This document shows, one piece after another, positions 1-55,590 of a stretch of DNA of 64,000 nt. A program made the position numbers and the translations under genes. The number at the start of each line of letters is the position of its first letter. Position 1 is the stretch's first letter. Origin of the DNA: Cristatella mucedo (Eukaryota; Bryozoa; Phylactolaemata; Cristatellidae); contig WPIO01000118.1 in assembly GCA_009760855.2 (NCBI GenBank), positions 1,090,001 through 1,154,000 on the forward strand. Direction: 5' to 3'. The notes beneath the pieces are model-generated. The model did not search any database. It was given only the letters and a program-made list of their open reading frames with translations, and was not told where the DNA came from.

Positions 1-310
1 GTTTTTATTTCTATTTAAATGTTGTCATGTCAGGAGACGTCGTGACACAAGTCGGAAGTAATCTCTAAACTTTGGAAGCATACCAACTAAAGGCGCGGTC
101 TGCAAAGAATTTGAGGTTTTTACGAGATACGAGTGAACAGATAGATTCCAAAAACCAGGTGACAAAATGCTTAGCCTGGAGGGGGAGTAGATAAGATAGG
201 TAGGCAGGAGCCAAAGAAGAAAGAGACCTGAAAATGAGTGGAAGTCGATGCTTGGCTTGACTGGAAGCCAGTGCAGATCCGCAAGAAGTGGTTTGATGTG
301 GCAACTGCTG
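1..310 (-). mobile_element. LINE-A fragment, C-terminal domain, runs off the window start
   Basis: Minus-strand reading gives decayed pieces of the LINE-A C-terminal domain (LAPAYLSYLLPLQAKH, then a KNLKFFADRAFSWYA-like piece). The same block recurs more than 20 times in the window. The element continues beyond base 1. Confidence 0.8.
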
Positions 311-920
311 CTAAAAAAGCTCGTAGTTTGAGAAAAGACTTCTTTGCTGCCATTTCATTATTGATGAAAAGTAATTTTGTTGTAGGATGATTTTCTTATA
401 CTTTAAGAAAATCGAAATTTTTAGTAACTAAAATACATGTTAAATAATGGCACTGAGTTTTTCCATCAACTAATTCAGTTTTAAAATCCCATTCTTGCAG
501 AGTTTCATGAATCTGGCTTCTTCGAATGCCTAAGTATTTCAATCTTATTTTGCATCTTGACTTCCTAATACAAAGCCATGTGAACGTAGCACAATACTAT
601 GAATTGATAATAATTAGAACCTTTCTACGTACAAGAGGATTTAAAAGCTTCAATACTAAATAAAACATAGACGGCTTTTAGGTTTAGTTTTCCTTACAGA
701 TCTGTACCCTTTTTAACACTTGTAACATTGAAAATTCCCGTAGAACAGCAATACTTTTTACCCAGTCTGTGCTTGCTGACCCAGATTTGTATCTCTATAC
801 TCCTTATATTGCTATATTTTCGTATGAATGAAAATCGCTTCTTAAAAGACTCTTAGTGAATCTAATGCGAACACTAACCGAATTTAATAAAGCAGGACTT
901 TTAGTATTGCGGCGAAACAG
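311..920. other. No recognised feature
   Basis: AT-rich sequence with no repeat of the window's families. An isolated acceptor-like site followed by a short open stretch reading EFHESGFFECL (about 500-530) is too short to support an exon. Confidence 0.4.
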
Positions 921-1142
921 GAATCCTTAGTGGCAGCTGCTTTGCCCGTCTGGAGCTACAGTAGCTACTGTTTCACAGCTGCTTCTGCTGCTACTACTGC
1001 TGCTGCTTCTACTGCTGCTACTACTGCTGCTGCTAATGCTGCTAAAGCTGCTACCAACGAGGATGATGATGATGAGGATGACAATGCTCCGGCAGCAGCT
1101 GCTGCTGCAGAAGTTGTGGTTCTGGTGAAGGCGTTGTTTTAA
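921..1142 (+). repeat. GCT/GAT trinucleotide-rich tract with an Ala-rich open frame
   Basis: A cryptic (GCT)n and (GAT)n tract open in several frames. One + frame is about 70 residues, Ala/Thr-rich, then an Asp/Glu run (NEDDDDEDDNA), then Ala again; the opposite strand reads Ser-rich. An acceptor-like TCCTTAG precedes it and a weak donor follows, so a low-complexity exon is possible, but there is no conserved domain and repeat-driven openness is the simpler reading. Confidence 0.45.
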
Positions 1143-1288
1143 GCTCTGCCATGCTCTTTGAATATTGGGTCGTGGCATAATCATCTGTGGGCTTCATGTT
1201 TATCCAGAATCACCTTTGAATTGCATCACAGAATCTCAATTCAGGCTGGCAATAAGGATTGGCTTGTGTCGACAATTCAAGAGAAATA

Positions 1289-1355
1289 GCAATAATAACA
1301 ATAATAATAATAATAAAAGCGCCATCAGAGAACTTGATCTCTTTCCAGGCGCTTT
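1289..1355 (-). mobile_element. LINE-A hairpin-plus-tail-only copy
   Basis: Only the (AAT)n tail and the 3' stem-loop of LINE-A are present: AAAGCGCC pairs with the distal GGCGCTTT. It sits beside a sequence related to the one at 51.6-51.75 kb. Confidence 0.75.
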
Positions 1356-1359
1356 CCCT

Positions 1360-1480
1360 ACATCGGCATGCTGTCCAGTGTGTGCCGTAGTGATTCTGCA
1401 GCCTTCGCAGAGCTGTGGTCGGTCTCAAATACGGAAGTCCTCGTGATTCGTCCTCTGTGTGCTGGTGCGAGCTGGCAGTG
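1360..1480 (+). repeat. Fragment related to the LTR-element gag region at 51.65 kb
   Basis: The stretch GTAGTGATTCTGCAGCCTTC and on to TGTGTGCTGGTGC parallels 51665-51755 on the same strand with many substitutions. The 51 kb copy lies just after a decayed gag frame, so this is probably a small relic of the same element. Confidence 0.5.
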
Positions 1481-2204
1481 AATATGACTGCTATTACTAG
1501 CCATATGTAAACGAAGGCCCTGTCACACCTGACTACGTTAGGATTTGTTAAATTTCAAATTTTGCCACTAATCATTTGGTCGGGCTTTCTCTACAACATA
1601 TTTCAAATTCATAGAAAGAGATTATATTCTCCGAGAGATTTATGCAAATGTCATAGTGTTATTATTAGAAATAGTGTTTAGAAATGGCCAAACCCATTAT
1701 TTTTTGTAGAACTTTCACAACAATTTATGGCAGTGGTCTATAACATTTAAATTAAAGGTCACGTAGGTTAACAGTCAATTGCTTTGATGAGCTAACATAT
1801 ACGTGGCTTCTTTTCGTGTGTCTTCTGCTTACGCGGTATCCCAATTCAAAGTGGGTCCATGTCGTCAGGATCCTACAAATATTTGTTTGGGTAGCTCGAC
1901 AGCTACATGAGGCTAAAAGTCTTAAGTTAAATGCAGCCATCTCTAGCAAGCACTTTGTGGTAACAAGTCTAGACAGAGTAGTTACATTAAATATGCTTAA
2001 ATTTCACTCTCACTTGAATTTTATCCCAAACATAATTAGAAACATGTACAAATGAGAAAAGATGTGTGTCACAATAACTACTTTGTCTCTGTGGATAACG
2101 TATTGCTTAGTTGTGCATAATCACTGTAAGAATGTCATTATTAGTTTATTAGATGTTTTTAATATGTAATTTTTAATTTAATGGGTTCTCGGTAGCAGGT
2201 TAAT
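1481..2204 (+). other. Mostly unannotated; contains an unassigned 79-residue open frame (1816-2055)
   Basis: The frame at 1816-2055 has a hydrophobic helix (ILQIFVWVARQL) and later TLNMLKFHSHLNF. The latter resembles the L-E-F-H-S-x-L-S-F segment of UBR1/2 that should lie just upstream of the first recognised UBR exon, in the right order and strand. No donor that would join to 5303 in phase is evident, so I do not add it to the gene model. Confidence 0.25.
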
Positions 2205-2895
2205 GTAACTAAACGCGACGTATCTCGTTGTAGCTCCATAAAGCCACAAAGACTATGTGGGTGTTACGCAGGAGAGTTTTGTATAGCACACTCACAGCGT
2301 AAGCGGCTTTCGCTAAGCATTCCGTAGCCCACAGACTTCGTCTCTCGCAACGATGAGAAACTAGGAATAATAGCTGATTCAGGAGAGAAGCCGAAGTAGT
2401 GAGCAGTATGGAAGTAACAAGTCAGGACCACTGAAAAGGATAAGCCATAGTCGGCAACAAGAGAGTAGTTGTCGTTGTGTAAGAATTGTGGAAGCGAGTT
2501 TCACAATCTAGGACCTGCAGAGCTAAACCTTCTGTCGCAAAGGGTCTTTAAGCGAAGGAATAGAACGGCTAATTTTTCGTCCGCGCAGGACCCGAGGGCA
2601 CGAAGAGGCTGAAACTGGTGAGGCAGTTCAGCTAGGTACGGAGGAGCCAAGCCGTGGCGGGCCTTGTGTGTCAGCGTAAGAACTTTACTCTGAATCTTTT
2701 GCTCCAACGGCATCTATCTAGCTTTTCTAGCAAAGAAGACACGGGGTCAACCATCTGGGACTTGAAGACTAGCCTTGCAGCCATATTCATAGTCAGCTGC
2801 AGTGGCGTAGTCGTTTTCCTAGGTAGCCCTGCCAAAAGAAATTTCAATAAAGGAAATTTCAAGCCGAGACAGAACTGAGGAGCTAGTTAATTTTT
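2205..2895 (-). mobile_element. LINE-B, C-terminal domain and 3' UTR
   Basis: Reads, on the minus strand, degraded RT C-terminal text (ARHGLAPPYLAELPHQFQPLR, FSSAGPRLWNSL-type) and ends in the LINE-B 3' UTR with its GTATAGC-containing motif. The same order recurs at 12.5, 32.1, 38.0, 49.1 and 57.7 kb. Confidence 0.8.
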
Positions 2896-3577
2896 TTTGC
2901 AAGCCCTTGTCGAAGATAGCTCATAATCTTGGATATGGATCAGACGTGAGGTTAGCTGTAAAAGCCGTCTACTAAATGAAGCTTTCAAAATTGAAGCCAC
3001 GGTAGAAAACGACAACTGAATTAAGACCACGTGGTGATGGTCACTTAACAGCACCTACTATTACAAGAGCAGTCTTTTAATCCTGCCATGCGCTTCGGAT
3101 GTCCTATGAGCACTAGTTGTCTTCAAGGGTACCCTTTGCTATACCTTCAGTTTTTTAAGTGCTTTGAGGGATTATCGATAACTTCCTAATCTATTGGTCC
3201 AAATCAATAATGCTCCCACTGTAATGCTTTATATGCTCGTCGAAGTAGAACGGGGTAGCAGGGATTTGAGTCATTCTGGCAATATGAGGCGTGTCTCGTT
3301 TATTATCAAAAAGTCTTGACTAAACTAAACTATAATTATATACTATTTCATTTTCAAAAGCTTTAATATTTATTTAATGAAATAGGGAAGATGAAAAAGA
3401 ACATCGATCAGCAACATTTAAGAAATCGCAACGAATCTAGTGGTTATATTTGCTATACAAATTTAAAGTGTGCGGTTTAATTTATGATACTTACAAACTC
3501 AATTAGAGCTCTTGCAACGTCCGATGTAGCAATCGCATTTAAATGAATAACAATAGACCTATATGATTGAGAGGCAG
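2896..3577. other. No recognised feature
   Basis: AT-rich; no long open frame, tandem repeat or family match seen on either strand. Confidence 0.4.
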
Positions 3578-4797
3578 CAGAGTATTGATGTGAATGAACA
3601 AATATCATCCTAGGTACCACTGAAATATGGGGTACATCAGGGCTCCGTCCTAGGTCTGGTTTTTTTCACGGTTTATACTCTCCCTCACGCTTGATGTGAT
3701 TGCCAAGCACAATCTAGGCTTTCACTTCTATACGAACTAAATTTATTTATACCTTTGGTTTGATCTCTCTCAGCCTTCGAGCACCCCGAATTCTCTCAAC
3801 TCTCTTGCTGCATGTATTGATGACATCCCCATATGGATGGCAGCAAAGTCTCTTAAACTAAATGATACTAAAACTAACTTATTGCTTATGGGCAAATCCA
3901 GTGTGATTCGGAAATTAGAAAGGCTAACGCTCAAAGTTGGCTCTGGCAGCATATCTCTTGTTGAATCAGCTCAAAATCTAGGTGTCACATTCCAAAATGA
4001 CCTCATGGTATGCGACCACATCAACCCCACAATCAAGTATGCCTACTTTCAAATACATAACATGATAAAAGTCGGGCCTGTTTAGATAAGGATAATGCGT
4101 CTAACTTGGTCCATGCATTCGCAACATCTCTTTTTGGTTTCTGTAATTCACTTGCTGCTGGCCTACTAGAATGTGCAATCACTGGCAGCTAGTACAAAAC
4201 TCTGCAGCTAGGCAGGTCTTTCGTGAGCCTCTAAATTACTACATCAACCACTTCGCACCGAACTGCACTGGCTCCTAGTCCAGCAAGCATATGACTTCAA
4301 GGTTTTATTGCTCACTTTTAGGTAACTTCATTCTTTGGCTCCAGCCTATCTCTCGGATCTACTCCCCCACCAGGCCAAGCATCGTACCACCCGCTTTTCG
4401 GAACCAAAAAATCTCAAATCCTTTGACCGTGCAATTGGTTTGCATGCTACCAAAGCCTGGAACTCACTCTCGTCTTGCCTTAGAACATCCCCTGACTTGA
4501 CCACATTTAAAATTAACTTTAAAACACACCTATTTAGGACAGCATTCAGTGGGTCACTAAGGTTCATTCTTCTCGTGCTTATGAGTGTTGCCATTATACA
4601 TGCTGCCACCAACCACACTTACATGCTGACCCTGTGCACTTTTTACCATGTTATTTGTGTTGTTTATCAAGCATGACGTTACTCACCATTCAATCGTGTT
4701 TACCTTCGCAGAAAAAGAATTTAAAGCACCTAGAGAGAGATTGACTTCTCTGAGGGCGCTTTTTCTAGGACTTTAGTGTTATAGTTATTATTACTAG
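3578..4797 (+). mobile_element. LINE-A, 5'-truncated, RT C-terminal half to 3' hairpin
   Basis: Begins within the reverse transcriptase (GTPQGSVLG-type region, frameshifted). It continues through FKLNDTKTNLLLMGK-like and the C-terminal domain (LAPAYLSDLLPHQAKHRTT, KAWNSLSSCLRTSPDL), then the 3' UTR and the hairpin at 4723-4762. Frame is broken by stops and shifts; the arm has a CACC substitution. Confidence 0.85.
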
Positions 4798-4884
4798 ATC
4801 ACAAACCAATTAAGACTGACCTTGAAGCCATCCAGCATATGGCTTTTTCGATATAAAAACCAATTGTGAATAATTTCTCTTTAA

Positions 4885-5195
4885 TGAGCTTCTAAATCAT
4901 ATTAGTAATATTATTAATACACTTGGTACAGCTCCTTCGTTAAACTTAGTCTTTATCTGGGCACTTCGGATTTGCTGCAAATTAAGGTCTATCATAATAA
5001 TAATCATAAAACACTTGACATAAAGACTTTAGATAACTTAATCTCTGTTCTGGCACTTCACGTTTCCTGCTAAGGAAGCACCACTGGCTGATTACCCGTA
5101 GCACGCTCAGTGACAACATGCATACCATGGTTAGGTGTGACGTGCACAGGGTCATCACGAAAATATGGTTAGCAACAGAATGCAAAATGTCAGCC
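4885..5195 (-). mobile_element. Two adjacent LINE-A 3' ends
   Basis: About 4885-4985 is a highly diverged hairpin region; about 4988-5195 is a better copy beginning ATAATAATAATCATAA and containing the 3' UTR (TGGTTAG, GTGCACAGGGTCA). They lie about 110 bp upstream of the first UBR exon. Confidence 0.65.
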
Positions 5196-5302
5196 TATTT
5201 TGCATAAGAAGCTGCATCGTTTTGGGTAAACTTTTTTCTCATCAGTGTGATGTCCTAGAGTAAGAATTAAATATGTTTACGATCTGACGTGATTTATTGT
5301 AG

Positions 5303-49960
<44,658 letters not shown>

Positions 49961-50204
49961 TATTAAAGTGGTGGAACTGATTAATTTCTCCCGGTTTCTT
50001 ATTACGACCACAGCCTGGAATTTTTAGATACTGTGTGCTTTAAGGTAGATTTCATGCTATTTGTCAAGAAAGTACAATTTTTGTTACCGAATGATTGCTC
50101 TTAATACTACTACGTAAATATAAATCTTTTACGATTGATTTAGTGAGGTGGTATAAGCACGTAAGCCGTAGGCGCTTGTGGTCATATTATTCACTGCAGT
50201 CAGT
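49961..50204 (+). other. UBR 3' UTR or downstream, then LINE tail
   Basis: No clear AATAAA. AAATATAAATC near 50115 is a weak candidate. The (AATAAT)n tail of the following minus LINE-A begins near 50205. Confidence 0.3.
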
Positions 50205-50238
<34 letters not shown>

Positions 50239-50780
50239 CCCTTGATACAATGCCATCAGAGAACTCAATCTCTGTTTTGGCCCTTTACAATTGCTGCAAA
50301 AGAAACAATTTTTTTTGAATGTTGAGTGGCATCATGTTTGATGAACAACATGAATAATATGGTTAAGGGGTAACATGCACAGGGTCAGCATGCAAGTTTG
50401 GTTAGTAGCAGCATGTGCAGTGTCAGCACCCATAAGCACGTGAATAATGAATCACAGGTACCTACTAAATGCTGTCTTAAATTAGTGAGCTTTTAGTTTC
50501 TTTTTAAATGTGGTCAAATTGGAGGATGTTCTTACCCAAGTTGGGAGTGAGTTCCGGGCTTTAGGAGCATACGAACGAAGTGCACGGTCTCCAAAGGATT
50601 GGCGGTTTATACGAGGTACAGGTAAACAGTTAGATTCCCAAAAGCGGCTGGTGCGATGCTTGTCCTGGTGGGGGAATAGATCTGATAAATTGGCTGGACC
50701 CAAGGAACGGAGAGACCTTAAAGAGAGCGACATAACCTTGAAGTTGATCCGTTTCTTGAGTGGTAGCAAGTGCAGACCGA
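50205..50780 (-). mobile_element. LINE-A 3' half
   Basis: (AAT)n tail of about 10 units, hairpin region, 3' UTR, then minus text LRSLGPANLSDLFPHQDKHR and SFGDRALRSYAPKARNSLPT. Ends at the LADLHWLP region where an LTR-element block begins. Confidence 0.85.
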
Positions 50781-51760
50781 GCCATGATTATGGCCAGCAG
50801 ATTTGTGGAGCTGCCTATATATTGCATGCCATGCCGGTTTATGGGAGAGGGTTTATATGGGCGAGTCTTGGCCTGCAGAAAAAGGGAGTTGGTAACCTGG
50901 TGGATGGCAGGACACCTGTGTACCAGACTGCTGCTTTCTCTAGCGAGATTATACGTCTTCATTAATCCGCTGTTCTGTTTTTTATGCTATCGCATACGTT
51001 CTGACTAAGAAAACTTTAAGATGCAAGCTATTGAGGAGCGAAGATTAGCATAAACAAAATATTAAAAAAGCAGCAGTTTCGCCTTTTGACGAAACCAGAT
51101 ACGTCCCCGGGTGGCTGACTCGGTTCAAGAGGTTGGCCGATGCAATGAATTGACGACTTGAGAATTTTTTGTACACTTTTTCTTACGGGTATGCCATATT
51201 TGAAGGTGTCCCTTAGGTGGCAAAGGAGGACTATGCTAAGGTAAAAAGGTGCTGCTGGCTGCATTCTCGCCGAGTTGTTTTGATGCTTACGACGAATTTA
51301 CCTCACGTTGCCTTGAGAAAGGCAAATATGCTGATGTATATTGGTCGAACTTAAATCTATTTGCTGGACTGGTCGCTGGAGATTTCGTTAAATGAACCTT
51401 TGCGGCTGGACTGCCAGAGGCTGCAAAGAGGCAGCTCCAAGCCTCATGCAAATTTGCATACTACCAAGACATATTCTTGTCGAGATGGCTCGCATCATAG
51501 TGAAGATTCACGGCATCCGGAGCCCTGCAGACGATTGCTTTGCGTCCGGCACTCTTTCGGGACGCAGGCATAGGCTCACTGGGATGTTGTGTGTTTCCTG
51601 TGCAAGGCCGTCGGGCACAACAGTCATGACTGTCCTTCCAATGTCCATCGCCTCTCAAGTGTAATTCCATAGTGATTTTGCAGCCTTTGCAAAGCTGTGA
51701 TTCGTCTTAACTATGGAGGTTCGTGCGGTTTGTCCTGTGTGTGCTGGTGCTTTCTGGTAG
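50781..51760 (+). mobile_element. Degenerate gypsy-like gag and leader
   Basis: From ATG 51021 (MQAIEERRLA) frames shift, but in order there are FDETRYVPGWLTRFKRLADA, then SCFDAYDEFTSRCLEKGKYA and DVYWSNLNLFAGLV, then FAAGLPEAAKRQLQAS. The LP-x-x-x-x-x-Q-L-x-A motif and preceding F-T-x-R-x-L pattern are typical of gypsy gag. An in-frame TGA breaks the middle. 50781-51020 may be leader/LTR. A frame at 51697-51978 continues with no known motif. Confidence 0.6.
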
Positions 51761-51979
51761 TTATGGTTGAACAAGAAGTCGCGGAGCTTCGTGCTTTTCA
51801 AGCTCAGCACACATTATTAAATGTACGAACACGTCAAAATAGAAATAGATTTAAGGTTCGACTCGGGCACTTGCAAACAAGGTCGACGTATGCAGTCCTT
51901 GCCCGATTGCAGGCAATGCTTAGGCAATGTCATACTGTACTAGCCGCTAGTTTAGAAGACACCCCGGCCCCTTTGTAAT

Positions 51980-52724
51980 TGCAAGCTCGCATTTCGTGCG
52001 ATTTTTTATCCGAATATATAATTCAGTATAGAAGTGATAATTTCTATAAGAGACCTAAATTAAGGTTAAGATTAGATTCACTTATAATGATATTAATAAA
52101 AATCATTAAAATCAGGCATGCCCAAAGTAAAATGCTGCGTGTCTTGCTTGTGATCTAGTCTCTTTTCCGGGGATGGTTGTATTGGCCCCTTTGCTATCAC
52201 TTAATGTCCATTGCTGACAGTTAACGAGCAAACTAGCTTGGAAATGCCATGTTTTGACTTTTGACTCGGAAAATTGGATCTTCAACCTGCCAATTTTTTG
52301 TCCAAGTCTCCAAGGGTTATGGCATTTGCCTAAGAAAATTGCTATTCATGGCTATGCATTTTTCACACATATTGGTTTGAAAGTATATCCCTGCTCAATG
52401 AGATATAAAATACAGCAATTGATGATTCTTGCGGTCAATTTCTCGTCGGTTTACCAAGATTTGCATAGTCTTTGCCATTGCCTTTGGTTGCTGTGCATCG
52501 ATAAATACTAACGTGCAAAATAACTTTGACATTCTACGGTTTAAATATAAATTCTTAAAACAAGTTCGACGACTTCTGTTTCTTTTCATAGCAAATTTTA
52601 TTTCGAGTTGCCGTGAATTTCAGTGGGTTTCTGAACGGCTATATAGCACCATATCACATGCTTTTCGTGAGCACGTCCCTGCGGCCTCTTCAGTCAAGGA
52701 CCGGAGAGACCATCTTGCTTCAAG
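51980..52724. other. Unannotated; short frames only
   Basis: The + frame at 52429-52740 (103 aa) has a hydrophobic N-terminus but no recognisable domain. I do not call it a gene. Confidence 0.35.
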
Positions 52725-52980
52725 ACATACCCCGACTTGACCACATTTCAAAAGCAACTAGAAATGCATCTATTGATTACAGCATAAATTAGGTCCACGT
52801 GAGTGAGTCATGCTGACCCTGTGCATGTCACCCCTAACCATGTTATTAATTTTGTTTGTTTTTCAAGCATGATTTTACTTACCATTTAATTGTATTTCCC
52901 TTAGCAGCAAATGAAAAGCGCCTAAAGAGAGATTAAGTTCTCTGTGGGCGCTTTATCAAGTACATCAATCACATTATTAT
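52725..52980 (+). mobile_element. LINE-A 3' end, first of three in tandem
   Basis: CCCGACTTGACCACATTTCA, UTR, hairpin at 52915-52953 (AAAGCGCCTAAAGAGAGATT) and ATTATT tail. Confidence 0.82.
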
Positions 52981-52987
52981 TATTATT

Positions 52988-53070
52988 CTACAGCAAATGT
53001 AAAGCGCCTAGAGAGAGATTAAGTTCTCTGAGGGCGCCTTATCAAGTGAATTATTATTATTATTATTACT
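52988..53070 (+). mobile_element. LINE-A hairpin-only copy, second in tandem
   Basis: Starts CTACAGCAAATGTAAAGCGC and carries only the hairpin (arms intact save one C for T) and an ATT tail. Confidence 0.8.
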
Positions 53071-53285
53071 AGGTTCGCTTATGCTTGCTGACACTGCCCA
53101 TGGTGCCACTAACCATATACGCATGCTGATCCTCTGCATGTCACTGCTAATCTTTGTATGCTTTTTCACTGAGCAAGCTACAGCTAACCGTTTGACCATA
53201 AATCCTTGAGAGCAACACAGAATTACCATGACACAGATTTAGTTCTTTGAGGGTGCTATAGTAAACGTGTTACTATTATTGTTAT
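53071..53285 (+). mobile_element. LINE-A 3' end, third in tandem
   Basis: AGGTTCGCTTATGCTTGCTG, UTR and a strongly eroded hairpin with TTACTATTATTG tail. Confidence 0.65.
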
Positions 53286-53859
53286 TGCAACTTCGAATAG
53301 AGTAGCTGTCATAGCTTGTCATGCATTCCTCAAGATTGTCTTTCAGCAATAAGTTAAAGTATAATAATTTTACGTTGAACAACGTGCTTCGTAATATTCA
53401 TTCAGAATTAGAGCATTGATATACCGTTTTCGTTGAATTTAGCGATCAGATTATTGAGGATTGCTGTAATTTGCTGGTCATCGCAGTTGTTTGTTGCGAA
53501 TTGGTGCACTCTAGTGAAGCTAATTGTAGTACGATCAAGTAATCGGAGTAAACAACAATCAGAGCTTAGGCCAAGCGGCTAGAATAATTAATGCTTCGGG
53601 TGTATGTGTTCTGATGGCTTTGCTGCTGATTTCTGTGAATTGTGCTAGGTTATGGTATGGGACCTATCCGTTGCCTCCGAAAACATTAGGTTGTGCATTG
53701 TAATGGAAATGCTCGAGATGTATTGCCATTTTGAGCTTGCACATTGAAACTGAGCCTAGAATTATATACTATGTATGTCGAACCTTTGCGTTCCCATCTG
53801 AGAATAAATTTCAAAGCTTGCAGCAGAGTCGATTGGTACTAGGAGAATTAGCAGTATTA
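53286..53859. other. No recognised feature
   Basis: Nothing supported. Confidence 0.4.
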
Positions 53860-55045
53860 GCAGGATTAGGTCCGGTTCTTTTCACGGTCTATACTCTTCC
53901 TCTTGCTGATGTGATTGCCGAGAACAGTCTAGGCTTTCACTTCTATGAGGATGGAACTCAGTTCTACCTTTGCTTTGATCCCTCACAGCCTTCGAGTACC
54001 TCAAATTCTTTCAACTCACTTGCTGCATGTATTGATGGCATCCTCACATGAATGGCAGCAAATTTTCTAACACTAAACAATGATATACTCTCTTATTAGC
54101 TATGGGCAAACCCAGTGTGATTCAGAAATTGGAAAGGCTGACGCTTACATTGGCTCTTCCAGCACATCTCCTGGTAAATCAGCTCAAAATTTGGTGTTAT
54201 GTTCCAAAGTGACACCTCAGTAGATGACCACATCAGCTCCACAGTCAAGTCTGACTACTTTCAGCTACATAACATTGCTAAAATTCGGGCTTGTTTAGAT
54301 AAGGATACCACGTCCATGTTGGTCCATACATTCATGTCATCTAGCCCCGACTTCTGCAACTCACTGCTTACTGGCCTACCGGGATGTGCGATCAGGCAAT
54401 TACAGCTCGTGCAAAACTCTGCAGCACGGCTTGTCTGTCGTGAGCATCACAGTTGCCACATCACACCCCTTTTCGCCGACCTGCATTGGCTACCGGTCAA
54501 GCAACGGATTGACTTCAAAAGATTTTTGCTCACTTGTAGGTCACTTTATTCGTGAGCCCCAGCCTATCTCTCAGATCTCCTTCCCCTGCAGGCCAAACAT
54601 CGTACCACCAGCTTTTCGGAATCCAACAGTCTACGAATACCTCGAACAAACCTCAAATCCTTTGGAGACCGTGCATGTAGTTGTATGCTTCCAAAGCCTG
54701 GAACCCCATCCCGAATTGCTTCAGAACATCCCCTGACTTGACCAGATTTAAAAAGAACTTACAAACACACCTACTAAGGACAACATTTAGTGGGTTCCTG
54801 CGATTCGTCCTTGATGTGCTTATGGGTGCTGGCACTGTGCATGCTGTCACTCACCATATTCGCATGCTGACCCTGTGCATGTCACCTCTAACCATGTTAT
54901 GGATGTTGTTTCTTTATCAAGCATGATATTACTCACCATTCAATTGCATTTGACTTTTCAGCAAATCTAAGGCGCCTAGAGAGAGATTGAGTTCTCTGAG
55001 GGCGCTTTATCAAAAAACACCATACAATTATTATTATTAATAGAA
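53860..55045 (+). mobile_element. LINE-A, RT end to 3' tail
   Basis: Text VLFTVYTLPLADVIAENSLG, FHFYEDGTQFYLCFDPSQPS (YADD is YEDG), KIRACLDKDTTSMLVHTFMS and HITPLFADLHWLPVKQRIDF. Hairpin near 54972-55010 (GGCGCCTAGAGAGAGATTGA). Moderately young. Confidence 0.9.
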
Positions 55046-55309
55046 AGGCTTGAAAGTTAAGCTGCTATGTCTTAGACTTGAATTTCAAGGTAAGAGTTCA
55101 GCCATTCTGCTACCCCGTTCCAGTGTCTTCGAAAGTATCGGAAGAAGTGACTATGGGTGGAAATTTCCTAATTTATATTAGCAAAGTTAATCTTTCCATA
55201 ATTATAGTTTGCTTACAAGCGTATTGAAAGGTGCCGGGACATAGACATAAGTAAATGATATATTTATAATCCGATTAACGCATAAAAGTGGCAGAATTAA
55301 TAGTTTTAC

Positions 55310-55590
55310 AAACAAATAGAAAGGAAGTCGCTCCAGAGGAACAGCCGTCTTCTTGATTGAGCTATCAGCCTGTAATATGGTGACTCGTGGATTCCTTGAA
55401 CGTTTATGGTAATGAGCTGCAAGGAAGTGAGGAACAGTAGTCGAATGTGGCTGCAGCGACTCTTGGGTTGGACTGGCTGACCTTGTCTATCTTGTTGACA
55501 AATCAGCTGGAGATGCCATCAGCGATATAACCCATGGGTCACCAAGTTTGGAACTAACCTGAGAGCTGTTGATGGTAAGGTTGACCGAGA
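55310..55590 (-). mobile_element. LINE-A upstream-of-RT fragment, inverted
   Basis: Reverse complement of the region before the RT (compare 19.9-20.3 kb): GACCTTGTCTATCTTGTTGA, AAGGTTGACC. It meets a forward copy of the same region at 55590, head to head. Confidence 0.6.
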
